Source of the DNA: Clytia hemisphaerica
Taxonomy: Eukaryota > Cnidaria > Hydrozoa > Leptothecata > Clytiidae
Assembly: GCA_902728285.1 (NCBI GenBank)
Contig: CACVBU010000789.1
Coordinates: 214,481 to 278,480 of the forward strand
Reading direction: 5' to 3'
Length of the DNA stretch: 64,000 bases
Shown piece by piece: positions 37,601 through 49,600 of this stretch. Each line of letters starts with the position of its first letter. Position 1 is the stretch's first letter. The notes under the pieces are model-generated. The model was not told the origin of the DNA. It did not search any database and saw only the letters and a list, made by a program, of their open reading frames with translations. The position numbers and the translations under genes are program-made.

Positions 37601-40600
37601 GGAGACAGAAGAGAAGAAAAAAGGTTCTTTACCTTCGATAATTGGAGAGTTGATATTGTCCATGTTGTCTCAAGTCTTGTTAGAGTTTTAAAAAGAGGTT
37701 TATTTCAACCACGTTTTTCGATTTTGAAAGTTCAGGGCCGTCGGAAAGATGGCCGTAGTTTTTCATCTATTGTTATTTTCTTTTTTTCTTTGTTCGGCTA
37801 GTTTCTTTTTTTCTTTTGTTCGGTTACTTGGGGTAGGCGAGTTCCGTTAGTGGGGGTGGGCGAGTTCCCTGTGGTGGGGGTAGTAAAATATATTTGTGGT
37901 CGGGTGTTCGAGGTGGGGCGTGTTTTTAATGGCGATGGTGGTGGGTGGTGATAAATAGGGCGGTCGAAAAGGGCGTGTAGAAGAGTAAGGGAGGGATTTT
38001 TTCCTATTTTCCCCTATTGGTATGTATTGGCTGGGCGTTCAAAAAAGGAGGGGGTGTGTATTGGCTGGGCCTTCAAAAAAGGAAGGGGTGTGTTTCCGGC
38101 CAGACTTTTCTTATTATTTATTTTGTTTGTCTGGTCGGGCGTTCGAAATAGTTTGCGTTTCTCGAGTGATAGGTCAAAGTTAAGTTTGTTTCCTTTTCCT
38201 CCGTTATATTTACTTTTTATGGGTTCTAAGTAGGGTCTTATAATTCTGATTATAAAGGTCATTTAAATATAACAAATTTATGATAGAAAAAAATATATAT
38301 ATGAAAAATATGATAGAAATAAGATTTGATAGAAATAAAATTAGAACAAGTAAAAACGGTCAATATTTTGAAAATAAGTCACAATATGGTATAATTGCAT
38401 GTTCCCGGTTATTCTCTGGATTTTATTCTCTGAATTTTGCCCTCACTAATTGTTCCTTAATGTTTTTGTGTCTTTTGTATATAACAACTGGTTTTTCTGG
38501 TAATATATGTTTTAGATCTGGATCCTCCTGTACTATTCTCCAATGTTTTCTCAATATGTTCTGTAAATTTTAAGGTGCTCGTAATATTCTACAACATATG
38601 GGAGTATGTTGTTTCTTCGTATTCTCCGGTAATATGTTGTTTGTCTCTTATAGAGACAGTTCATTTGAGTCAGTCCTCTGATTTTCTTTATATTGTTATC
38701 AATAATTTTGTTGGAGTATCCGCGGGAGAGAAGGATACTTTTTAATGATTTTAGTTCTTTTCTTAGAATAATGTTGTCTGTTGTAAGTAATCTATACCTC
38801 AATGCCTGGGTGTAGATAATGTTGGTCTTAGTGTGTGGCGGATGGTATGAAGAATAGTGTAGGAGCATTTTTGCATCCGTTGGTTTTGTATATAGTTTGC
38901 TCTTAAAGCTTCTTCCATTATTGCCAATGTATATTGTGGTGTCCAGAAAATTAGCTTTTCGTTTCGAGTATTCCCATGTAAATTTAATCGTCGGTCGGAT
39001 GTAAATTATTTAAATGACTTAGAAAGTATTTCAGGCTCTTCAAAGTGCCTTTCCATAAAAGAAAAATGTCATCCAGGAATCTTTTGTAAAATTGTATGTT
39101 GTTTTTGAAATTTTTTACAAGTATATGTTCTTCCTCGAACTTACCGAGGAATAATGTGGCATATATTGGCGCGACCTTAGTTCCCATCGATGTCCCGTGA
39201 ATTTGTTTGTATAAGTCCTCATTGAATTCAAAGTAATTGTTTTCGAGTACAAAGAGGAATAGTGTTTGAAGTATTCTGTTGTTGGGTGTAAATTTAGGGA
39301 GCATATCCCGGTGTTTATCCATATATAATAAACAGGCTTCTATGCCTTCTTCCTTATGCCTTCTTCCTTCCTCTTTTAACTCTAACAAGACTTGAGACAA
39401 CATGGACAATATCAACTCTCCAATTATCGAAGGTAAAGAACCTTTTTTCTTCTCTTCTGTCTCCTTTCCTCTTTTTCCTCTCTTTCCTTTCTTTCCTTTC
39501 ATAACTATCACATCCATCATATATATCTTAATTTGGTACTCTAAAAACACTATAAAACCAAACATTGACAAACTTACTACAAAAATGAGAAGTCGAGGAC
39601 TTTGTTCAACTCGGTTGTACAATTTGGCCCACTGTCGCGATGAAGTTATTGAATAAGGGTCGAAAGCTTCGCTCGAGTGACAGCATTCAACTGATGACCT
39701 CAAGAACACTTCCCATTAATCAACTGTTTCATTAATCTTGAATTCAAATCAACACAATAAACTAATACCCACAAAAATACAAAAAATCTACTGAAACACA
39801 AACTATCTACCACCTACCTACCGTATTACGAGGCAGACAATTTACTTCGTGAATACTTTTTTAAAAAAAGAGATTGCTCTCCTTGAGTCAAAAGACTCCT
39901 TTTTAGAAAAAACATATGGAGAAACTTGTTGCAAAGTCACCCTATCATCCCATATCATCCCATCGCCTGTTGATTTTGTTTGGGACCAGAATGACGAAGG
40001 TGATCTCACTATTTCGTGGAACAAGGTGCTCCAGATGAAGTTCTGGAAATGATGTTTTGCACGTGTTTAAAGAAGTGTGTCCGTGGATCGTGCCCTTGTG
40101 TGGATAACTCCCTCAAATGTACAGATGCTTGCACCAACCATGAATGTGACAACTTTCAATCAAATGAGGAACCAGCAGAAGAATATGAAATTGATTACGA
40201 GGACGATAATGATGAATGTGAGTATGAAAGTGATGAGAGTGACGATGAGGAAAGTGACATTGATATGGAAGTCAGTGAAGATGATAATTTTGATGACGAT
40301 AAAAATCTCTTTTGTTGAAATTGTGCTGGTAACCAATTTTTATTTTATTTGCTAATTATACTAGTGCTAGAAACTATTTTTACGATATTTTAATAACATT
40401 TAATCATTCAAATTGATCTCAAACACTTAATATGACCAAATTAGAGAAAGGAAAGTCGTCGGCCATTTTCGGCCTCTTGGGGCCCGTTGAAGGTCCCCAA
40501 GGCCCCTTTAATTTTATTTTTATTTTTTATGATTCCATTCTATTGAAATGAAGTCCTTCTCAAAATTTGAAGCTAATAAATCAATTGCATCGAGTCTTTG

Positions 40601-43600
40601 TCAGATTTTACCAAAAATAGCGAAAAAAGCGAAAATTCTAGTTCTATCTTCCCCGCCCTATTTTTCTGAGAGGCCAACTTGTCATCTTGTACATTATTTT
40701 ATGTTTTAGTACCCTATTGTGAACCTTTTTAAAGCATTTTCAGTATCCTTCATTAACTTTACATGGGTATACCCCGCAAGCATCAATCAAGATTCAAAAA
40801 TTTCATTTTCTGACCCAAGTCGGCCTTCTGGGGCCAGCCATGGGTCCCGAAAGTCCAATTTTGAAAAAAATATTTTAAATTTTGATTTTACTTACCAAAA
40901 TAAAGTTCTCCTCCAAATTTGAAGTAAAAAGAACAATTTTATCAAAAGTTATGGCTTAAACAAGTTTGCACGACCCCCAAAAACCATTAAAATTTTACCA
41001 CATTTTTTGACCAACGAACCCTACATTTGGCCCTGAAAATCATATTAAGCTACCGATTTGACCAGTCCACCCGACTAATTCCATAACTAGGATGCCTAAG
41101 GATACCAAAAAACCACCTTAGGCTTACTCCCTCTCCGGAGCCCAAAATTTTGTCTAGCTGACCGACTAAAAGAAGTTCTTTGAACTTGTTTTTAAAGTGG
41201 TTTTAACTTCAGTTCTTTGCAAAAGAATATACTCAGAGTATCTCTGTATATTTTTATGTTTCAATTTATTATATTTTTTACTGCATTTGATCTATGTAAC
41301 TACGTAGAGTGGTTATAGTTTGTTTTGTTGGCATAACTTTTGTAAAAAATGTTTATGTTTTTCTTTGGCTGACTACATATAAATATAGGGTAATGGGAAA
41401 ATAATTTCTGTTAGATAATTTTGAATACGTCTTCGTTACTTTTCGGCTTTTAGTTTGGCTCAAAAACATTAAAAAACAGCCAAAACATGCTTAGAAAGTG
41501 ACCCTCAATCATGGACCCCATCCCTTTGTTTACAATTGTTGAAACTTTAGCTGCCATTTTATTTTAAAATTATACTTCTTCGCAGAGGTCTCCGTACGGG
41601 AAATTTTTTATCAAACAGACAATGCACACAGAGTGTACTACGCTACGATAATCGTGAGATACACTCTGGTACAGAGTAGCCGATATACGGCTAAAGACAT
41701 TTTTAGCTGGCGAGTGTCTACAAATATAACATTACGTAATGTTTAAATTTTCTGTGAGGCACCAAATCATAGATTGGAAAATATATTTGGATTTTGAAAA
41801 AAAAGTAGGCGGAAGGAAGTTTGCTTGTTTTTCTTCCTCCTTTCTTTTTTAATGTGGAGATTTCGTAAAAGATGAGAATTAGATTTATTGAATTTAAGTG
41901 CCCTGATGTATCTTCTGTGTGCACCAACAAAATTTTGCTTCATAAAACTACTACATTTTGATGCTTTAATTTGGACTTGCATGAGTGTATAATTTTTTAC
42001 CACACTGGATTCGTTGATCACTTTGGCTCCAGATAATTGTTTTGTCAGTTCTACAGATATGTTGCAGATTATTTCAAGGTATTCTAGTTATGTACAGTAC
42101 ATTTTGGGGGGTCATATTGAATATTTCTGACATTACTTCTTTATGATTCTACAAAAGGGAGTGTTGTTGTTCCTTCAACAAGGGCCTTTAAAGGCTTTAA
42201 ATGTTAAAACAAACAAAGAACTTTTCTTCAGCTTTGGCATTTCACTTTTTAATACTGTGTGGCCTTTGTATCTTTTCAGGTACTTAGCTTCAATTCTTTG
42301 AAGAGATTGGAGTGTTTCTGGTTGTCTTCTTTTACTTTTGTGTTTATATTTGTATTTTTTGAGCTTTGACCGAAGAGCTGATGGAAAAGTTTTGATAAAT
42401 TTACAGACCAGATATCTTATAAAAGCAAAAGTCAAAAATGAATCTACAGACTGTACATAATGCGCGCATCAGATTGTTTTTTATCTTTTTTCTGTTTTGT
42501 TTTTCTGGTCTGGGATTCGAATTTCAAATGTAAACATTCCATTGAAAACGTTCGAAACGATCGTTTTTGCGCGCACATCAATGTCAATCAAATTACTCGC
42601 CAAGATTTCCTTTGCGAACCGGAAAGCGGTTGGTAGTTATTGGAACTAATTTTCGCGGGTTTTAATTTTAGCGTTTTTCGCGGTTTTTCGTCAAAATCGC
42701 GAAAATTTGATCCCGCGAAATATTTTGAGAGCTGAAAACCGCGAAAATTAATTCCCGCGAAATAAAATTTTTTCCAATTTTATCGAAATATTTGAAAAAT
42801 CCCTAGGAAAATGAAAGAAAATTGTCCAAAAAAGGGCAAAACCGCGAAAATTAAAACCCGCGAAAATTCCAGAATGGAAAAAACCGCGAAAATTAAAACC
42901 CGCGAAATGCAATTTTCCGGATATTTTTTTTCGACCGCGAAAATTAGTTCCCGCGAAAATTAGTTCCAATAAGGTATACTACCTGTGGTTTTGTAGAGGT
43001 CTGCGATTCAGACTAGTAATGACCTTGAGTAACTGCTTATATATCTGGCCGCCTTTCATTTAGAGATAATATGAAGCTGAGAGACATAGCTAGAAATAGC
43101 TGAAACGACCTAGCAAAATTTCTGAAAAATCGGGGTAATAGCTATGAGGCTACGTACAGCTTCTCTGTCGAGTTTATTAAAAAACAATACTCAATTCACT
43201 TTTCCTAGCTTATCTCTTTCACAGTTTTTATTGAGAGAAGCTCAGTTTCCAGAGCTGAAATTTGCTGAAGTGACCCAGTTAACTTTTGAGTTTGATCTGA
43301 AATTTTGTGAAAGTCCAAGTAACTTTCACGTCAACTGTGATTTTATAGCTTTAATTCTTATGGATCGATTGCTAAGAATTGATCGTCAGGGTATTAAGTA
43401 TAAGCACCAGTTGTCACTGCTTTAAGTTGAACTAATAATATTTATTTTTTAGCAAAAATGAAGCATTTTTCAAAGTCTTTTAAAACTTTGTTTTTTACCT
43501 GCTTTTTGGTTGTTGTTGTGAGCGGAAATGAATATATTAGAATGACTTGACACCATTTAATTACCTCCTATTCAATTCAAAACATAGAAAATAATTTTAG

Positions 43601-46600
43601 GGATATAAAGGCCTATAAACTCAACTATAACTCATCTATATTTCTTGTTTTGGGGAAACGGACATTGCTCCACATCAGTATCTATTTTTTTACCACAAGC
43701 GGTTAATTAGCGTAAAAAGCTAGTTAAAACGTGAGACAGGGGTATACGTTGAGTAAAAAAATTCTCATAATTTGCAAAGTACGAGTGCGATACAAACTAC
43801 GTCCGTCTAAACAAAAGTGGAGTCTTGCATAGAATAACTCGGATAGCGATTAAACGAAAATGATAAACGCCTTTCTAAGAACCAGACTTGAACCACTTGG
43901 CTTCAAAAGTTTGACCTACTTGGCAAAATTCCTAAATACGCCACTGATATCCTCCGATACATAAACTCGGTACTGTCAAGACGCGGGGTGGGGGTTACTC
44001 TTTAGCCTCTATTTATCAACCGTTTCTTTCTATACAAGTGCCAGGTGTATTATCGAACCCGTTAGTGACATAGTGACGTCATCTACAATCAGATTTTTTG
44101 TCAATAAAAGGGACTTGCAAAAAATCTACAATAAAATAAATAATTTCTTTTTTTTTTTAGTCCAACAAAGACAAATACATCAGATAGTCGACAATTTCAT
44201 TGCGAAGTTGATCAAATCTTGGATGTAAGTTATCTGTTACTGTAAAAAACGGCCCACCTCCCGTAAAATCACCAACAGTGTTAAGTAAATCGGTAAAATC
44301 ACGACGACGAACGAAAAGTAGTGAGTTTAAACCAATCAAATTTCGTATTTTCACTAGCCTATTACATTTTTCTTCCGTCGTCGTGATTATCCTGGTATAC
44401 TTAACCTCAATAATAACTAAAACTGTTGTGAAGTATGTCTTATAAATGGAGGTTCGTTCGAGAAAACTTTCCATGGGCTGCTAGGATTTCAACAGCAAAT
44501 TTTCCATCTCCTACAACGACCCTACAATTATTCTCAAGCGTGGCTTTTATATAATAATTTTGTTGCTCTTTAAGTTTTTATTTTTTACTGCGGTTTGACT
44601 CCTGCAATGTGCAACGGTATTCTAGATTTGTGAAAGAGGACTTGCAAACTCAAAAAGTTATCTTTTTACTTCAGGGTACGAATGGTTTGAAAAAAAGTTT
44701 ACAAGATGTTAATCGGGAAATGGTATGAGTATTATTAAAGAACTATCAGCAAAAGAACCTTGCCGCTGTGAAAATAAATTTGGTGATGGCAGTACTTCTC
44801 AATTCGATATGACATAGTCTTATTCACTGCTAATAGTAGATTAACGTCATCAGAAAGCTCTAAAGGAGTGGGCTAATTTCCCATCTGAAAGGAATGATAG
44901 TCGGCCTTTAATATACCGCATCCCCAGTTCGGCTCGACGGCCCACGTGCGTAAGCGTGAAAATATTTTGGTTTGACCCGATAATCCTTGAAAACGAGGGA
45001 CTGGGTTTAAGCCTGCCACCGCAAAATCCTTGACTTGGTCTAGCGAACTTCCGTAAACAACTTCCATATGTTTCTCGACCTTCGGAGCTTTAGTGTTTCG
45101 GAAGAAAATTTCCAAAGCGAGTGCCAGAAATTGGGACCCATCGATTTATTAAACAATTAAAAGCATTCTACGTTTCAAATTAGGAACACAATGTGTCCGC
45201 CATTATGCTAGTCTAGCAAGCTAGACGACTAATTCAGACATATTAGAAATAAAGCAAAAAAGTAAATTTTAGTTTATACAAACTAAATCCCGTATCATTA
45301 TTTCTGTTTATTATTAGTATTACATGCATTATAAACGTCTCCAGTCTACCATTATGCCTTTCCTTATCAAGGTGCTAGACAGAGAAACATACTATTCGTG
45401 ACTCTACTCTCTTCCGTCTTCGTTGTTGAAATGATCACCAATAGTAGAGGGCGACCGACTTGTTGTAGTAGTAGTGCACTTGTATATTTTTGCTTGGAAT
45501 TTCATAATCTATCCGATGATAACAATCATCTTTTTTGAATTCAATGCAATTCAATTGGAAATTTGCTTGTAACATCAGTATTTTTAGTCAGGCCTTATTC
45601 ACGGCCCCGTCTCTAAATACTCTTAAAATCCTACCTATAGAAAATGTTTGAGTATGATTGAAACTGTCACTGTTGTTGCATATCTGTTTGAAGTTAACCT
45701 TTGTAATAAACCAAACCAATGTATGAGCGACCCCAAGGTTGGTTCACTTTTACAATAAAACAGAGTGACGTGTAAGACGTGTTTGCTTACATTTCAGAAA
45801 AGTATCTTGAAAGGCGACATTGACTTATCACCAGTAACAGACTCAAGTGAAAGCGAAAGAATAATCCATCATTATCAATGTCCACAAGAAACGGGTACTA
45901 GCACGACGGATCTCATTTCTGAAGAATGTCCTCTGGATAAATATCTGGTGATTATAAATTGGTCTATTAGTATTTGTAGTACAGTGGAGTCTCTTTAACT
46001 CGAATGTCTCCTTAACTCGAACAAGTTTTAGGTTCCCTTCAGTTAACAATGCCTTAAAATAAGCCATTCTTTTTAACTCGAAATTCCTTTAACTCGAACA
46101 AATTTTGCGTCCCCCGAATAATGGAGACTGCATTGGATGTATCAAAATGTAATGTTAATAGACTAGTTTCCTTCAGGGTCAATTGTATGGATTGATCGAG
46201 GGTAAAGCAGGATTAATTTCAATATTTGACCGTAGAAACCCCTCTTATATGTTGATTGCTTTAAGATTTATGTGAGCTTTTTTTCAATGAAATTTTTTTG
46301 ATTCTCTCTATCTACAGGCACGTCCTCGCAATGAAGATATCATGAAATTACAAACGTCACGTGAGCTTTTTCCTCTTTCAGCTTTAATCTCAAGAATGCA
46401 AGTGTATAATGGGTGGGACGGAATTTTGTCTATGTAGTTTGGTAAAAGGTCGATCACAACCACTGAGTAAATTTTCCTCATACTACATACTATTACTGTG
46501 AATTCAAAGTCCGCATCTTTTATAGCGATTGTCTAATATACCGGGTGACCCACGAAAAAGTTCAGACGTTTCTCGACGTCCTGAGGCCGAAAAAATGTCC

Positions 46601-49600
46601 CAAAGTGCTTGGAGTTTAAATATTTAGAAAGTAGATATCCTAACTTAAAATTTGAGCTATCACTTTTTAAATTTGACCAATTTGTTCTCTACTTATGAGC
46701 TTTTAAAGTCAAAATTCACTTTTCGGAAAGTGTAAAAAACACATAAAAAAACGTCTGAACTTTTTCGTGGGTCACCCGGTATAGTATGCTTCAAAGATAC
46801 CTTATCAGGGAAAAAAAATGTCGGGGAAAAATTTCGTCACCCCTTCAAAATTTTCGTCACTTTCCACCGACATTTTTTTCCCTGATAAGGTATTTTTGAT
46901 CCTTCTGAAATGAAATGAAACCTACCCTAACTACTTCGACAAAAGTTTGGGAAAATTCTATCAGTATAAGATTTCTCACTCGCTTTCAGTATTACAAACC
47001 TCGCCGCAGAATGACAAAGATCAAACCATACATCGTGTTGCTGATGTGTTACGTAAAGCACAAGAACAACGTAAATTACTGGACGAAAACGTACACAATA
47101 TCTTGCGTAAACGTAAAGAAATGAATACCTTCCTCGATCCTCCAAACAACGAAAGGTATCATTTGTTTTACTTTTGGAAAATATTTCATGTCCCATGGAT
47201 CTCCTCTCCGAAGGCGTAGCCCATCTTTCATCTATCACTCTCTCAGTTTGCCTAGTCCGTATTCACAAGGCTAATTCATAAAACAGGAATACAGGAATAT
47301 AGCGTTTTCGTCGCATTAACGATTTTTTCATATTTACGGATTTTAAGTTTGCCTTGGAATAGTGTTATCAGCTATCCAGTCACAACTTAAACATCAGATT
47401 TATCCTACACAGTACGTTTTTTTTTCTTGTAAGAATATCCAAAAAATTTAAAGAATTTGGATGTTCTTAACTTTTTGAGTTTGAAGCCTAAAATGTTCTT
47501 AACATGTTCTTATTTTCACAATTTCATTGGCATTTCTCTCCATTTTCCTTAGAAATCGGGTGTTTTAGAGTCCGTAAAGCCTATAAAATGTCTTTCATAT
47601 TTTCTACGAAATATTTTGCCCATCAAAGTCCTATGTTCTTATTTTATTCTTGCAAAAAAAGTGTAAACTGGGAATCTTCTGAAATTCCTGCTTCTTGCAA
47701 AAATAAATGTTCAATATTTCCAATACTTTTGCATTTTGTTGATAGAGAAGCGAGCTTGCGACGAATACAAAAAGCAGTCGATGTGGAAATAATGTCTATC
47801 AATCAAGACATCGAGGTTAGTAAAACTGAAGAGATTTTAAATTTCCATTACATATGAACGTTTTTTTATAAGAACATCCAAAATCTTTGAAGCCTTTGGA
47901 TATTCTTAATGAGTTTTAAGCCTAAAAATGTTCTTAATTTCACCATTTTGTGATTTAGTATTTTTTTGAAATTAGGTGTTTTAGAGCCCATGAAGCCTTA
48001 AGATGTTTTTGCCATCGAAGCCTTATGTTCTTATATAATGTTTTCTTATAAAAAATACGTGTATGCAAACAAGTATGAACAGTCAGATCATATCAATTTT
48101 TCGGTGCAATCTGAATTTGCAGCGTTAATTTTGATTTTTGTTCAGAAAATAAGATCTGATTGGTTTCTTGTCCTACACATAAAAGACAGTCACGAGACAA
48201 AGAAAATTCATAGCTTGATCTGAATAAAAATTTAAATAGTTACAGTAATTTCATTCGTAAAAATCTAAGATAATTGTGACAATAATCAATATTAATTTCT
48301 TTTGTCCATAGGCTACATTAGACAAGGGACTCAAACAAACAGTTAAACCAGATAAAACGAAAACTAATAAACCAAATACGAAATCAGGAAAGCCATCAAA
48401 CCGGATACCGCTAATGGATCGATATCAAATGAAGAATACTCGTAACTCGAATGCAGGGCCTCGTAAAACTACAACAGCGACACGTAATGTTGAGAAACCT
48501 TCTGAAAAAGTTCAACCAGTTCGCCGTAAGAAAAAGCCCGAGGTAAGGTTACGCTGGTGATTTCTATTGTGAATCTCCCCTTCCACACACAACGCAGAAA
48601 GGGACCCCTTGAGTGTTAAACCTTCCTTTACATACATACATACTACTCAGCAAAAAGGTAAAGCTATGACAATCCTCTTCCAAGAAACTCTGGTTTGTCA
48701 GATGTTGACCAATTCATTTTTCGTTAAATTGGTGATCGATTTGAGGGCTGAACATGACCGTCAAACTTTCCTCTTTGAATATGGGGACCACAGCAAAAGT
48801 TGTGAGACAGGCTCGCAGATACTCTCCTTTAGAAACCGACAAACCCTTTTCAGGAACCGACAAACCTTTACTTTGGATGCAGAAATTCAAGACACAACAG
48901 TTGTGTCACTTTGAAAAATTACAAATTTATCATTGCATAGTGACTATAAAAATTAGCTGAAGGGAATTTACATTTGGAAATTTTAGTCACTACCCGAATA
49001 CTTGGTCACTTACTCTTAACTTTATTTTTCATTTGAACTCCTAGATTTGGTATGAATTTTTCTTTAGAAACCAAAAGAACCGCCACCCGCCTCTTCTACT
49101 GCTTACGATGATCTTATTATGCGTCATATATATGGGCGTCAACCTCAATTACCCGCCCGTCGCACCCTCAAGCCAAAAACTCCGCCTGCACAAACACCCG
49201 TCACTCAACCTCAACCGAATCTTCAGCCTTCTCAATTACCATCGCCGAAATTTTATTTTCATGCTCGAGAAAGTGGGAAGGAGAATATGCCGGTAACCGG
49301 AGATTTGTTTCCTGTTGCCATACCACTGGCTGAACCATCAAGGGACCCTACTAAACGAATGCCAATTTATTACAGTGAACAACAGGAGAATCGTTATACT
49401 GATAAACCTGGTATGGTGATTTGTTTTACACTCGTCAGTATTTGTTAACAGAAAAATTAAGCTCCTTTTTATGGAGTCTTTTTTACATTCAAGCCTTATA
49501 TCGCCGTATTTTCCACATGCGAGCCTAATTCATGATATGCATCACTGCAATGTCCGCGACATCACACTATAGACCCAACAGCTGATTGGTTGTAAGTGAC

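Noticed and set aside
37362-37691. Separate gene encoding a Lys/Gly-rich 109-residue protein
   Set aside because: It is the inverted arm of the Penelope-like element, duplicated at 39,376-39,718, not an independent gene.
38014-38280. GIY-YIG endonuclease domain after the reverse transcriptase
   Set aside because: The position is right, but no GIY, YIG or conserved Arg/His spacing could be found in any minus-strand frame.
39661-39715. Hammerhead ribozyme, because GAAA and CTGATGA occur near each other in the Penelope arm
   Set aside because: The order would require an opening at stem II and the flanking bases do not form the needed stems; Penelope hammerheads I know of have a different layout.
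43144-43425. 93-codon plus-strand frame as a separate gene or the missing TALPID3 exon
   Set aside because: Composition is plausible, but the sequence resembles no TALPID3 segment and lacks acceptor and donor sites of the required phase.
44873-45115. Minus-strand 80-codon frame
   Set aside because: No domain; the TAAACCCAGTCCC phrase hints at an old tRNA-like repeat, but too decayed to assign.
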